A DNA stretch of 60,253 nucleotides from Clostridiaceae bacterium (GCA_910574345.1 CAJSZV010000027.1:1-60253); one strand, 5' to 3'. Positions 24,438 through 33,963 are shown, counted from the first letter of the stretch. The notes: a model not told the origin generated them from the letters alone. A program made the numbers and translations.

Positions 24438-24533
24438 TTTGACAAAAAAATAATGGTAAAATAAAAAGCACGAAGCGCCGTTTCCAGCGCCCCGCACACA
24501 ACCTTTAATAATTATATCGCATGGCCGGTATAA
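24438..24533 (+). promoter_or_regulatory. promoter and leader of the late-regulator gene
   Basis: TTGACA near 24438, then an A-rich spacer with GGTAAAAT and TAAAAA as -10 candidates. ACCTTTAATAATT (24501-24513) repeats the element at 15222, and TATAAT occurs at 24529-24534. The strength of this promoter is uncertain. Confidence 0.45.
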
Positions 24534-24554
24534 TTGCAATGGAAAGCTGGAAAT

Positions 24555-25007
24555 ATGGCAAAACCGGGTAAAATAAGCAAGGAAAGGGATATTTTTAACG
24601 AAATTGAACTAAAGATCATGCTGATAAACGAGCAGATCAAAAACCATCAACGATCAATCGAAAAGGCGAAGAAAATGTCCGGGTGGGCGCCGCCTTCTGG
24701 CCTGAATGGGGTTGATTATTCCAGAGAGCCGGGAAACAGTGTACGCATATCGTTTGCGGAGGGCTTGCGGATGATCGAACAGGACACGGCGCGGATTAAC
24801 CGCTTAAAAATGGAGCGAACGGAACTTCGAAAGAGCAAAAAACGGATAAAAAAGATATATGAAAGCCTGGACGGGAACGAAGAACGGGTTTATTACTTGC
24901 GTGTTATCCGTAAAATGACACAGGAAGAAGCAGCTGATGAAATGGGATTTTCTAAACGCCATTTTCAGCGGATCGAAGCTGGCATGAGGGATCAAGGGCT
25001 GATCTAA
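24555..25007 (+). CDS. late transcriptional regulator (ArpU/sigma-like)
   Basis: 150 residues from ATG 24555. The middle is a long coiled region (DTARINRLKMERTELRKSKK), and the C-terminus has an HTH of the sigma-region-4 kind (LRVIRKMTQEEAADEMGFSK, RHFQRIEAGM). This shape and place, just before the packaging genes, match ArpU/RinA-type regulators of late phage transcription. Its target may be the promoter with 12-bp repeats at 25100-25158. Confidence 0.75.
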   Translation: MAKPGKISKERDIFNEIELKIMLINEQIKNHQRSIEKAKKMSGWAPPSGLNGVDYSREPGNSVRISFAEGLRMIEQDTARINRLKMERTELRKSKKRIKKIYESLDGNEERVYYLRVIRKMTQEEAADEMGFSKRHFQRIEAGMRDQGLI

Positions 25008-25099
25008 AAGGTGAAATTTTTTCGTGTGAATTTTTTGTGAACTTTTTGTGAACAAAATCCCGGAAAGCGTTGATTTTACGGGATTTTCTGAATTAACAA

Positions 25100-25158
25100 A
25101 TGTCGCCTTTTATGTCGCCTTTTATGTCGTTGAAATGTCGCCTTCAGGTGTGTTATAC
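25100..25158 (+). promoter_or_regulatory. late-type promoter with four 12-bp direct repeats
   Basis: ATGTCGCCTTTT starts at 25100 and 25112, with variants at 25124 (ATGTCGTTGAA) and 25135 (ATGTCGCCTTCA): spacings of 12, 12 and 11. They overlap a promoter with TTGAAA 25130-25135, 17-base spacer, TATACT 25153-25158. They are candidate sites for the regulator encoded just upstream. A bulged GCGC hairpin with six T lies near 25188-25216 and may attenuate the transcript. Confidence 0.65.
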
Positions 25159-25242
25159 TATGTATAGTCAAAATTATATCAAAAGACAAGGCGCGGCCGG
25201 AGGGCGGCGCTTTTTTCGTGCCGTGAAAAGGGGGTGTTTTTC

Positions 25243-25806
25243 TTGAATACGGTGGAGCCGATCCGGGATATGGATGTTGTGCTGGATGTGGCCGATTATT
25301 TAAGGGCCAGGAACGAGCGCGATTATGTACTTTTTATGTTCGGGATTTATACGGGGCTTCGGATTTCTGACATTTTAAAATTCCGCGTCCGGGATGTAAA
25401 GGACAAAGACGCCGTATATATACGGGAGAAAAAAACGGGCAAAGAAAAACGGTTCCCCATAAATGCAGAACTGAAACCAATTATCGAAAATTATATATAC
25501 GGGAAAAAGGATTTTGAATATCTGTTTAAATCCCCGCATTTTCCAAACAAGGCAATCAGCCGCCAACAGGCTTATAATATCCTAGCTGACGCTGGGGCGG
25601 CGTTTGGTATCAGCAGCATAGGCACTCACACACTACGAAAGACATTCGGCTATCATATGTACCAACAGACACATGACGCCGTAACCATAAAGGAAATACT
25701 GAATCATTCTGATATATCCGTGACATTGCGGTATATCGGTATCAACCAGGACAATAAAGACAAGGCTATCAAGGGCCTGTCATTCAGGAAGAGGGGCCAC
25801 ACATAG
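25243..25806 (+). CDS. small tyrosine recombinase
   Basis: 187 residues from TTG 25243, 8 bases after AAGGGGGTG (GTG 25234 is possible). Catalytic residues are visible: Arg in TGLRISDIL, Lys in REKKTGKEKRF, HTLRKT, His in LNHSDI and Tyr in TLRYIG. The protein is nearly only the catalytic domain, with a short N-terminal part. The prophage has a serine integrase, so this second recombinase probably has another job, such as resolving multimers of circular phage DNA. Confidence 0.85.
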   Translation: MNTVEPIRDMDVVLDVADYLRARNERDYVLFMFGIYTGLRISDILKFRVRDVKDKDAVYIREKKTGKEKRFPINAELKPIIENYIYGKKDFEYLFKSPHFPNKAISRQQAYNILADAGAAFGISSIGTHTLRKTFGYHMYQQTHDAVTIKEILNHSDISVTLRYIGINQDNKDKAIKGLSFRKRGHT

Positions 25807-25814
25807 GCCCCTTT
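25791..25814 (+). terminator. terminator after the tyrosine recombinase gene
   Basis: AGGGGCC acacata GGCCCCT followed by TTTATT, partly inside the gene end. It separates this gene from the packaging genes. Confidence 0.7.
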
Positions 25815-26153
25815 ATTGCGCCCTGTTATCAGCCTGATAATGGGAAGCCCTTACTGCCCTATGCCTTGCACTTGACACATTGAGTATGTGACAAATGATG
25901 TATGCATCTTTTGCCCGCGCTTTAATGAAAGAAAAAGAGTGCAAAGCACTTGACAGAATAACAAGATATGTCAAGTAAGTGGAGGGGGCGACAGGGCAGC
26001 GCCAGGCGCCGGAAAAATCGCCAGGACAAAATAGGTTCTTCTGGCGGGCAAAAAATCGTTGCGGGTCTGCGAAGCCCAAAACTTGGCTAGATTTCAGAAA
26101 ACAAAAATAGAAGTTGCCGTTTCCGGTTTTGGGGCCAGAAAGGGGGTGAGGGC
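25815..26153. other. non-coding region before the terminase genes
   Basis: About 340 bases without a supported gene. CTTGACA (25949-25955) and TGTCAAG (25969-25975) form an inverted repeat; another CTTGACA is at 25871. No -10 box fits. GC-rich segments follow (about 25985-26080). In lambda-like phages the cos site lies just before the small terminase gene, so the cutting site is expected here, but it cannot be pointed out. Confidence 0.45.
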
Positions 26154-26729
26154 ATGGCAAAGGCTGAAACGGATTCCGCGAAGGTGACAAGTATCGACAG
26201 TATAACCGTATCGGCGGCCGTGCTGGGCGATCTTTTCGGAGTGACCGACAGACGGATCCGGCAGATGGCGGAAGAAGGGATTGTCGCCAGGGCTGCAAAG
26301 GGCCGCTATAAGCTGGTGGAATCCGTAAAGAATTATTTGCTTACACTAAAGCTGGCGGCGGAGGGTGTCGGCGTGGAACTGGCAGACGGTGAAATCAATT
26401 TCGAGGAAGAAAAGGCGCTGCATGAGCGAATCAAGCGCCATATTTCAGAATTGAAATTGCAGATCATGAAAGGGGAATTGCACAAGGCGGAGGATGTAGA
26501 AATCGTTATGATGGATATGTTAGTCGCCTTTAAAACAAAAATTATGGGGATTCCTTCAAAGGTGGCGCCGATCCTGGAAAACCGCGACGCCGCTTTTATC
26601 AAAGACCGTCTGACAAAAGAGGTCATAGAAGCGCTGAATGAATTGAAAGATTACGATCCGAAAGCGTTTTATAGTGATGAATATGTGGAGGAAAGCGAAG
26701 GCGAGTATGAGGAAGAAAGTAAAAATTGA
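26154..26729 (+). CDS. terminase small subunit (Nu1-like)
   Basis: 191 residues. The N-terminal winged helix (ITVSAAVLGDLFGVTDRRIR, QMAEEGIVARAAKGRYKL) matches Nu1-type small terminases that recognise the packaging site. A long helical domain for oligomerisation follows, and an acidic tail. AAAGGGGGTGAG lies ahead of the ATG. It overlaps the large subunit gene by 23 bases. Confidence 0.85.
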   Translation: MAKAETDSAKVTSIDSITVSAAVLGDLFGVTDRRIRQMAEEGIVARAAKGRYKLVESVKNYLLTLKLAAEGVGVELADGEINFEEEKALHERIKRHISELKLQIMKGELHKAEDVEIVMMDMLVAFKTKIMGIPSKVAPILENRDAAFIKDRLTKEVIEALNELKDYDPKAFYSDEYVEESEGEYEEESKN

Positions 26730-28635
26730 ACAGTCGCCGCTTGTGGAGCCTGACACGGTTATCATAAAAACACGTCACAAGGATCGCGGGGTTGAATTTA
26801 AGACGCTGAAGCTATTCCGGGATCTTGCAAAGGCAGTAAGCCCGCCGCCCGTCCTGACGGTTAGCCAGTGGGCGGATCGTTACCGGAGATTATCGCCGGA
26901 AAGCGCGGCGGAACCTGGACAGTGGAACACAGACCGGGCGCCGTATCAGCGGGAAATAATGGATTCTGTAAATGATCCGCTTGTGGAACATATCGTGATC
27001 ATGAGCAGCGCACAAGTCGGAAAAACAGAATTGATTTTGAATATTGTCGGATATTACATAGACTACGATCCGGCGCCTATGCTGATAGTACAGCCGACAC
27101 TTAAACCAATGGCGGAAGATTTTTCAAAGGATAGGCTGGCGCCGATGATCCGCGACACACCGACGCTGGCCGGGAAGGTGCATGATGTAAAATCCAGGGC
27201 TTCCGGGAATACGATTTTACACAAAACATTCCCTGGCGGACACGTAACGATCGCGGGTGCAAATTCAGCTTCAAGCCTGGCTTCGCGTCCGGTTCGTATC
27301 GTCCTGATGGATGAAACGGATCGTTATCCGGCCAGCGCCGGAACTGAAGGAAATCCGATCAAGCTGGCAGAGAAACGAACAACGGCCTTCTGGAACAAAA
27401 AGAAAATCAAAGTTTCCACGCCTACAATAAAGGGATCAAGCCAGATAGAAAAGGAATATCAATCCGGCACAATGGAAGAATGGTGTGTTCCGTGTCCATG
27501 TTGCGGAAAATATCAGCCCTACGAATGGGGGCGGATCCATTTTTCGGATGTAACAATGGAGTGTAAATATTGCGGCGAACACATTTCGGAATTTGACTGG
27601 AAACAGGGCGAAGGAAAATGGATTGCAGCACATCCGGAACGGCGCCGGAAACGGTCGTTTCACTTAAACGAATTAGCTTCGCCGTGGACACATTGGGATT
27701 CCATTATCGCGGAATGGAGAGAAGCACAAAAAGAGTATAAGGAAAACGGCGACATAAACAAGCTGAAAACCTTTATCAATACCGTGCTGGGGGAAACCTG
27801 GGAGCCGCGCGGAAAGGGCGCGGATGATGATTCCCTTCTTTCTCGCCGGGAACGGTACGAAGCAGAGATTCCGGAGGGCGTTCTTCTTTTGACGGCTTCC
27901 GTTGATGTTCAGGACGATCGTTTTGAAATTGAGGTTTGCGGCTGGGGCCGCGGGTTTGAATCCTGGGGCGTAAAATATGAAAAGTTATACGGGGATCTGG
28001 ACAAAGAAGAAACCTGGGATCGCCTGGAAGCATGGCTTGACCGGGAATTCTATTTCGCGTCCGGATCTTCTCTTTTGATTGCGCTAACTTGCATAGATAC
28101 GGGCGGACACAAAACGACGGAATGTTATAAATTCCTGAAACGGATGGAAAAAAAGGGAAAGCGTATCTATGGAATTAAAGGCTTCGGCCGGGAAAGCCAG
28201 GGAATCCCGCTAATACATAAGCTATCAACAAACAATGAATATAAAGTGAAAGTGTTCATTCTTGGAGTGGATAGCGGAAAAGAAATTGTTGTTTCCAGGC
28301 TTTCCACGGTTGACGAAGGGCCGGGGTATTGCCACTTTCCGATCAATTCTGACCGTGGATATAGCGAAACCGTTATAAAGGGCCTGAACAGCGAACAGAG
28401 GGTAACAGAAATCAAGGACGGCCGCGCGGTTGTAAAGTGGAAAAAGAAATCCGGAACACGGAATGAACCGCTGGATCTTCGTGTCTACAATACGGCAGCA
28501 GTTGAAATCTTGCGCCCGGATTGGGATATTCTGGAAAAGAAAGTAAAAGCTGGAATAAATTACATGAAAAAGGCGCCAGCAAAAGCAAAGAAAAAACGGC
28601 GAACCGGCACAGTAAGCCGGGGCGTTGAATTATAG
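26707..28635 (+). CDS. terminase large subunit (GpA family)
   Basis: 642 residues from ATG 26707. Walker A-like SSAQVGKTE (100-108) and Walker B VRIVLMDE (196-203) define the packaging ATPase; CPCCGKYQ and CKYCGEH form a zinc-binding insert, and the C-terminal nuclease region has SVDVQDDRFEIEVCGW. Length equals lambda GpA. It forms the DNA-translocating motor and cuts concatemers. Confidence 0.93.
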   Translation: MRKKVKIEQSPLVEPDTVIIKTRHKDRGVEFKTLKLFRDLAKAVSPPPVLTVSQWADRYRRLSPESAAEPGQWNTDRAPYQREIMDSVNDPLVEHIVIMSSAQVGKTELILNIVGYYIDYDPAPMLIVQPTLKPMAEDFSKDRLAPMIRDTPTLAGKVHDVKSRASGNTILHKTFPGGHVTIAGANSASSLASRPVRIVLMDETDRYPASAGTEGNPIKLAEKRTTAFWNKKKIKVSTPTIKGSSQIEKEYQSGTMEEWCVPCPCCGKYQPYEWGRIHFSDVTMECKYCGEHISEFDWKQGEGKWIAAHPERRRKRSFHLNELASPWTHWDSIIAEWREAQKEYKENGDINKLKTFINTVLGETWEPRGKGADDDSLLSRRERYEAEIPEGVLLLTASVDVQDDRFEIEVCGWGRGFESWGVKYEKLYGDLDKEETWDRLEAWLDREFYFASGSSLLIALTCIDTGGHKTTECYKFLKRMEKKGKRIYGIKGFGRESQGIPLIHKLSTNNEYKVKVFILGVDSGKEIVVSRLSTVDEGPGYCHFPINSDRGYSETVIKGLNSEQRVTEIKDGRAVVKWKKKSGTRNEPLDLRVYNTAAVEILRPDWDILEKKVKAGINYMKKAPAKAKKKRRTGTVSRGVEL

Positions 28636-28647
28636 AAAGGCGGAAAC

Positions 28648-28887
28648 ATGTTGACAAGATTACAGAAGGAACGTCTGGAACGGTACAAAAAGCGGCTTTC
28701 TATGTACTACGAAGCAGAAGAAGCCGTGTTGCTGAATCAGGAATACACGATCGGCACAAAGAGCCTGAAACGGGCCGATCTTTCTACCATACGGGCAGCA
28801 ATTAAAGACCTGGAAAAACAAATTGAATCGCTGGAAGCGAACGGCGGGAAAAATAAGGCTTTCCGTTTTCTTCCGCGTGACATTTAA
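28648..28887 (+). CDS. DUF6148/gpW-like head joining protein
   Basis: 79 residues. LERYKKRLSMYYEAEEAVLL, YTIGTKSLKRADLSTIRAAI: the pattern of the small helical protein between GpA and portal in lambda-like phages (gpW position). It likely stabilises packaged DNA and joins head to tail. Confidence 0.75.
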   Translation: MLTRLQKERLERYKKRLSMYYEAEEAVLLNQEYTIGTKSLKRADLSTIRAAIKDLEKQIESLEANGGKNKAFRFLPRDI

Positions 28888-28898
28888 GGCGGTGAAAC

Positions 28899-30593
28899 AT
28901 GAATATTATTGATAAAGCCATAGAAAAGATAAGCCCACAGGCGGCATTACGGCGGGAATCGGCCCGCTGGAAGCTGCAAACAATGAGGGCTTTTCAAAAT
29001 TCCGGGTATGATGAATCAGGGGCGGCACGGAATAAAAATTCAATGCGTGGCTGGCTGGCGTCCAGCAAAACGCCACAGGAAGATATTGATAAAAATATCC
29101 CGGTATTGCGGCAGAGATCGCGAAGCCTGTTTATGTCGGCGCCCCTGGCAGTATCAGCCATAAAAACGAACCGGACAAATATAGTCGGGGAAGGGTTGCG
29201 CCTGAAAAGCACGATTGACGCGGATCTTCTTGGCTTGTCTATGGATGAAGCCGCCGCCTGGCAGCGGGCCGCGGAACGCGAATTTGAATTGTGGGCGAAG
29301 TCGAAATTTTGTGATTCTACACGGGTAAATAATTTTTACGAAATTCAACAGGTGGCGTGTATGTCCTGGCTGATGAATGGTGACGCTTGTGTACTTCTGG
29401 AATATGAACGGCCCACAAAGGCGCTTCCGTATGGCTTGCGGGTGCATTTGATAGAATCGGATCGCGTTTCCACGCCGAACAGCACGGGAAACAATGTCTA
29501 TTTATACGCCACGGATCCGGACACGAAAAACCGGATTTTCAACGGCGTTGAAGTGGACAGTAACAACCGTGTTGTAGCTTATCATATATGTTCTACATAT
29601 CCAAATAGCAACCTTTACACGCGGAAAGAGTGGAAAAGGGTTAAGGCGTTCGGAGATAAGACCGGAACGCCTAATGTTTTAATGATATACGAAACGGAGC
29701 GGGCGGAACAATATAGGGGCGTTCCGTATCTGGCACCCGTCATTGAATCATTAAAACAGCTGACAAGGTACAGCGAAGCGGAAATGATGGCGGCCGTTAT
29801 CAACGGATTTTTTACCGTGTTCATTACGTCCGAAAAAGGAACGACAGAAACGGGCTTTACTGGCGTTGTGGATGAAGAAGATCAGATTTCCGATGATGAT
29901 ATAAATTATGAGATAGGCCCCGGCATGGTCAACATGCTGGCGCCTGGTGAGGGCGTGGAGATTGCCGACGCAAAAAGACCGTCAAGCAATTTCGACGCCT
30001 TTACAACGTCGCTTGCAAAATATGTCGGCGCCGCCCTGGAAATACCGGTTGAACTTCTGGTAAAGCATTTTTCTTCGAGTTATTCCGCTTCCCGCGCTGC
30101 ATTGTTGGAAGCCTGGAAAGCGTTCAGGATGAAAAGATCCTGGCTGGCGTCTGATTTTTGCCAGCCCGTGTATGAAATATTCTTGACAGAAGCGATCGCA
30201 AGCGGACGCCTGAAGGCGCCGGGCTTTTTCCTGGATCCCCTGATCCGCGCTGCATATTGCGGCGCACAGTGGAACGGGCCAGCGCAAGGCATGATTGATC
30301 CGGTGAAAGAGGTAAACGCGGCAGAAAAGCGGATCAATATAGGAATTTCAACGCGGCAGCGGGAAACCATAGAAATGACGGGCGGTGATTTTGATAGTAA
30401 CGTCGCACAGCTGGCGCGTGAAAAACAGCTGATGGAAGCGGCCGGAATCACTTCTTCAGTAGTGGAAAAACAGCCGGAAAGCAAAAATCCGGAGGAAATA
30501 GAAAAAGAAAGCGAGGAAGAAACCGATGGAACGGAAAATGAAGATAACGAATCAGCCAACGGCGGCGGGGAGCCTGGAACCAAAAACAGGTAA
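28899..30593 (+). CDS. portal protein (lambda gpB family)
   Basis: 564 residues. ARWKLQTMRAF, RSRSLFMSAPLAVSAIKTNR, TNIVGEGLRLKS, and ERAEQYRGVPYLAPVIESLK are conserved portal segments; the C-terminus is acidic. Twelve copies form the channel for DNA entry. Its 3' end overlaps the protease gene by 68 bases in another frame. Confidence 0.92.
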   Translation: MNIIDKAIEKISPQAALRRESARWKLQTMRAFQNSGYDESGAARNKNSMRGWLASSKTPQEDIDKNIPVLRQRSRSLFMSAPLAVSAIKTNRTNIVGEGLRLKSTIDADLLGLSMDEAAAWQRAAEREFELWAKSKFCDSTRVNNFYEIQQVACMSWLMNGDACVLLEYERPTKALPYGLRVHLIESDRVSTPNSTGNNVYLYATDPDTKNRIFNGVEVDSNNRVVAYHICSTYPNSNLYTRKEWKRVKAFGDKTGTPNVLMIYETERAEQYRGVPYLAPVIESLKQLTRYSEAEMMAAVINGFFTVFITSEKGTTETGFTGVVDEEDQISDDDINYEIGPGMVNMLAPGEGVEIADAKRPSSNFDAFTTSLAKYVGAALEIPVELLVKHFSSSYSASRAALLEAWKAFRMKRSWLASDFCQPVYEIFLTEAIASGRLKAPGFFLDPLIRAAYCGAQWNGPAQGMIDPVKEVNAAEKRINIGISTRQRETIEMTGGDFDSNVAQLAREKQLMEAAGITSSVVEKQPESKNPEEIEKESEEETDGTENEDNESANGGGEPGTKNR

Positions 30594-31737
30594 ATTCTGG
30601 AATTTCCTGGACAATGGCGACACAGCGGAATTACAGCTTTTCGGTACAATCCAGTCGGAAGAAAGCTGGTGGGATGATGATTGTATCACATACCGGAACT
30701 TTATCAATGAATTAAACGCGCTGGGGGATAAGAAAGTTATAAATGTTGTGATCCAGTCTGGCGGCGGTGATGTGTTCGCGGCAAATGCGATATATAACGC
30801 GCTTATCCTGAATAAAGCAAAGATCACAGGTACAATTATAGGCATATGCGCCAGCGCTGCAACAATTATTTTGATGGCGTGTGAAAGTCGCAAGATTGCC
30901 AAAAATGCGATCCTGATGGCACATAATCCTTCTATCAGCTTATGGGGTTCTTACCAGGCGGAAGATCTTTTGAAACTGGCAGAGGTTACAAACCAGGTAA
31001 AGAAAAGCATTGTTTCCGCGTACATGGAACGGCTGGACAAAACAGAGGAAGAAATAAATCAGCTTATGGATGAGGAAAGCTGGTATGTCGGTCAAGAAGC
31101 GGTTGACGCTGGTTTTTGTGATTGCGTGATTGAATCAGATTTCCAGAATAACGCCGTTTCTAATAATTTCATAGTGAACGGGATTCCATACAGTTTTAAT
31201 AACTACATGGAAAAATTCGTTCCGGATAACATACGGAAAAAGGTTCAGGATCTTTCTAAAACGCCGCAGAAAGAAACCGGGGCTTTTTTTGATACAGCAA
31301 ATACAATGCAGAAAGGAAAAACAACGATGGATGAAAAAGACAAGACAGCGCCGGTTATTACTGACGCCGCAGCACTGAAAGCAGCATATCCGCAGTTATG
31401 CGCTGCAATCGCGGCTGAAGCCGTTTCCGCAGAACGGGAACGCCTGAAGGCTATTGATGAAATCGCAAACGGGATCCCGGAAGAATTGCTGACAAAGGCG
31501 AAATATGATGAACCTATGTCCGCCGCTGACCTGGCACTTGCACAAATGAAGGCCAACAATGCAGCCGGAAAAAAATTTGTGGATCAGATGGTTGATGATT
31601 TGCAGAATTCCGGCGCGGCAGCAGTCGGATCGGAGCCTAACACGGGGTATGATCAGGAAGGCCAGAAACAGGCAGAAAAAGCACAGAAAGTAAGCAATTT
31701 CGCCGCAAAACTGAAAAATGATAACAGAAGGGGGTAA
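30526..31737 (+). CDS. head maturation protease with C-terminal scaffold
   Basis: 403 residues. The ClpP-like domain has GICASAATI with nucleophile Ser110 and MAHNPS with His133. After a linker, the C-terminal part (DEKDKTAPVITDAAALKAAY onwards) is a helical scaffold domain. In lambda the protease C and scaffold Nu3 share one gene in the same way. The protease trims the scaffold inside the procapsid. Confidence 0.9.
   Translation: MERKMKITNQPTAAGSLEPKTGKFWNFLDNGDTAELQLFGTIQSEESWWDDDCITYRNFINELNALGDKKVINVVIQSGGGDVFAANAIYNALILNKAKITGTIIGICASAATIILMACESRKIAKNAILMAHNPSISLWGSYQAEDLLKLAEVTNQVKKSIVSAYMERLDKTEEEINQLMDEESWYVGQEAVDAGFCDCVIESDFQNNAVSNNFIVNGIPYSFNNYMEKFVPDNIRKKVQDLSKTPQKETGAFFDTANTMQKGKTTMDEKDKTAPVITDAAALKAAYPQLCAAIAAEAVSAERERLKAIDEIANGIPEELLTKAKYDEPMSAADLALAQMKANNAAGKKFVDQMVDDLQNSGAAAVGSEPNTGYDQEGQKQAEKAQKVSNFAAKLKNDNRRG
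31327..31737 (+). CDS. nested scaffold protein (internal start)
   Basis: 136 residues from ATG 31327, in frame with the protease, behind GAAAGGA with 9-base spacing. It would make the scaffold alone, as Nu3 in lambda. Support is the internal ribosome binding site and the domain boundary at this point. Confidence 0.65.
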   Translation: MDEKDKTAPVITDAAALKAAYPQLCAAIAAEAVSAERERLKAIDEIANGIPEELLTKAKYDEPMSAADLALAQMKANNAAGKKFVDQMVDDLQNSGAAAVGSEPNTGYDQEGQKQAEKAQKVSNFAAKLKNDNRRG

Positions 31738-31742
31738 AAGGT

Positions 31743-32168
31743 ATGAATTTATTTGAACAGATCGGAGAATTTAAACCGGATTCCCTGATTGCTGGAAACA
31801 GCTTCCCTATTATGAAAGAGGGGATCGGCCTGAAAGCGGGCCAGGGCATTTTAAAACGCGGTTCCCTGATTATGAAATGTGCTGACGGGGCCGGATATAT
31901 TGCCGGAACCGTGGTAACAGTTACAACAGGGGAAGGCGCCAGCGCCACGACAGAAACCGCGAAAATGGAAGTTTTCGGTATTCTTACGGATGATTGCGAC
32001 ACGGGAACCGACGTTTCCGCCGATAATATCCCGGTTGTATGTTATCAGACCGGAGAAATGAACCGCGAAGCCGTGATTGTTTCCGGAGAGGGCGCAACCG
32101 TTGAAACTTATGAAAGCGATATGAAAAAGGTGGGAATCTACCTTCGGAATATCCAGAAATATGAATAA
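31743..32168 (+). CDS. head decoration protein (gpD-like)
   Basis: 141 residues. IGEFKPDSLIAG, LKAGQGILKRGSLIMK and FGILTDDCDTG fit the gpD beta-tulip fold that trimerises on the outer capsid. The place between scaffold and major capsid genes matches lambda order. AGGGGGTAAAAGG precedes ATG 31743. Confidence 0.85.
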   Translation: MNLFEQIGEFKPDSLIAGNSFPIMKEGIGLKAGQGILKRGSLIMKCADGAGYIAGTVVTVTTGEGASATTETAKMEVFGILTDDCDTGTDVSADNIPVVCYQTGEMNREAVIVSGEGATVETYESDMKKVGIYLRNIQKYE

Positions 32169-32182
32169 GGGGGTTTATAAGA

Positions 32183-33223
32183 ATGGCAGAATATACCACA
32201 AGGGAAATGATGGAAGCGTATGATCAGACGCCGCCCGTTAGATCCTTTTTACAGAAAACCTTTTTCCCGCACGAACAGACGCACGTAACAGAAAAGGTTG
32301 AATTTGATGTACGCAAGGGAAAACGTGTCATGGCGCCGTTTGTAAGTAAGCGCAAGGCCGGGAAAGTGATTTCACGCCAGGGCTGGAAAACAAATCAGTT
32401 TTCAACGCCGAAAATCGCGCCTGAAAGAGTTTTGACCATTGACGACATTTCCAGCCGCGCGATCGGTGAGAATATCTATTCACAGAAAACGCCGGAGGAA
32501 AGAGAGGATGAACTTCTTGCAAAAGACCTGACGGATCTGGAAGAGTCTATCGACAGAAGAAAAGAATGGATGTGCAGACAGATTCTTTTTGAAGGAAAGC
32601 TGGATGTGGTAGACGAAAAGGAAGGGCTGGATTTTCAGATTGATTTCGGCTTTACAAATATTATTGTCCTGGGGGCTGATGAACAGTGGACGCTTGCGAC
32701 GGTCAACCCGCTTCCGCTTTTCCGCAGCTTGCGAAAGAAAATTATCAAAGATACCGGCCGGGCGCCTGATATTGCGATCTTTTCGTCTGATGTGATCGAA
32801 GATTTTATTATGAATACATTCGTTGTCAAGGCTATGGATGTTTTAAACATGAAAAACGTGGAGATCAAGCCGCGTGTTGTTGACGACGCATTGACATTTT
32901 ACGGGCGGATCGCGGAGTTGGATCTTGACCTTTATACATATGATGAATGGTTTTTGAATGATGAAGGGGAGGATGAATCTATTATCCCGCCCGGAACCGT
33001 CCTTCTGGGCCATTCCACGGGTGAGGGTCAGATCGAATATGGGCTTGTTACACAGATGGAGGATAAGAAAAGCCGTTCATACGAAGGAAAGCTGGTTCCT
33101 AAAGTATGGGTTGACGAAAACGACGAAGTAAAGAAAGTGAGATTGACTTCAAGACCGCTTCCGCGTCCGTATGATGTGGATTCCTGGGCGGTTATTTATG
33201 CAAAGAAGGAGGCTGGCGCATAA
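32183..33223 (+). CDS. major capsid protein (gpE-like)
   Basis: 346 residues. TTREMMEAYDQTPPVRSFLQ, KTFFPHEQTH, EFDVRKGKRVMAPFV and IDDISSRAIGENIYS match the lambda gpE HK97-fold family. It should form the icosahedral shell. It is followed with a 1-base overlap by the next head gene. Confidence 0.92.
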   Translation: MAEYTTREMMEAYDQTPPVRSFLQKTFFPHEQTHVTEKVEFDVRKGKRVMAPFVSKRKAGKVISRQGWKTNQFSTPKIAPERVLTIDDISSRAIGENIYSQKTPEEREDELLAKDLTDLEESIDRRKEWMCRQILFEGKLDVVDEKEGLDFQIDFGFTNIIVLGADEQWTLATVNPLPLFRSLRKKIIKDTGRAPDIAIFSSDVIEDFIMNTFVVKAMDVLNMKNVEIKPRVVDDALTFYGRIAELDLDLYTYDEWFLNDEGEDESIIPPGTVLLGHSTGEGQIEYGLVTQMEDKKSRSYEGKLVPKVWVDENDEVKKVRLTSRPLPRPYDVDSWAVIYAKKEAGA

Positions 33224-33630
33224 TGAGGTATAAAACAAAAGTAACGGTTGTAACAGGTGGCAGATCATACAAGCCGGGAATGATTCTTCCGGCCGACATT
33301 TCAAACGCGGATCTTGCGTTCCTGAAATCTAAAAAATTTGTGGAACCGGTAGATATTCCGGCCGCCCTGGTGGATGAAACAGAGGATCGGGAGGATGAAG
33401 GCGGCGATTTTTCCGGGTTCAATGAAAGAGTACCGGAAGCGCTCAAAAGCCCGGAGGAAATCCGGAAAATCCGCACAAAGAAAGACATTTTCAATTATGC
33501 GGCTTCCGTGGGGCTTGACCTGGGCGAAAATTACGACGAAAAAGCCCTGAAAGATTTACAGGAGATTGTGATCAATTTCCAGGAAGAAAAGCTGGAGGAA
33601 GAAACCGGGGCCGAAACCGAAGGGGAGTGA
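33223..33630 (+). CDS. head protein, FI-like position
   Basis: 135 residues. An N-terminal small beta domain (YKTKVTVVTGGRSYKPGMIL, PADISNADLAFLKSKKF), an acidic linker, and a C-terminal helical HeH/SAP-like module (IRTKKDIFNYAASVGLDLGE). It may bind DNA or help assembly; position recalls FI in lambda, but no homology is claimed. Confidence 0.6.
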   Translation: MRYKTKVTVVTGGRSYKPGMILPADISNADLAFLKSKKFVEPVDIPAALVDETEDREDEGGDFSGFNERVPEALKSPEEIRKIRTKKDIFNYAASVGLDLGENYDEKALKDLQEIVINFQEEKLEEETGAETEGE

Positions 33631-33636
33631 TCGGAA

Positions 33637-33963
33637 ATGCGTTCATTCAAAGAACAGCTGGAAAAGGATTTCAAAGACACGTTTTTCAACCTGAATGAGT
33701 TTGCGGAAATCCATAATGTTGACGGGGCCGAAATCCCCGTTGTTGTGGATAACGAAACACTTCTGCAATTAAACCTGGGGAAAACGGCCGATTCTGACGG
33801 CATTTTTGAGGATAGCAAAATGTTTTTCGTTCAGAAGGAACACATGCCGGATCAGCCCGTCATTGATCAGGTTATGGAATTTGACGGGGAAATGTACCAG
33901 GTGGGGAACGTGTTGGAAGATTTCGGCGGCTATACAATCATTTTGAAGGGAAATGCTGGCTAA
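33637..33963 (+). CDS. head-tail joining protein (gpFII/Gifsy-like)
   Basis: 108 residues: LEKDFKDTFFNLNEFAEIHN, a beta-rich domain ending YQVGNVLEDFGGYTIILKGN. Pattern and place fit the FII-like head-tail adaptor. It overlaps the next gene by one base. Confidence 0.75.
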   Translation: MRSFKEQLEKDFKDTFFNLNEFAEIHNVDGAEIPVVVDNETLLQLNLGKTADSDGIFEDSKMFFVQKEHMPDQPVIDQVMEFDGEMYQVGNVLEDFGGYTIILKGNAG

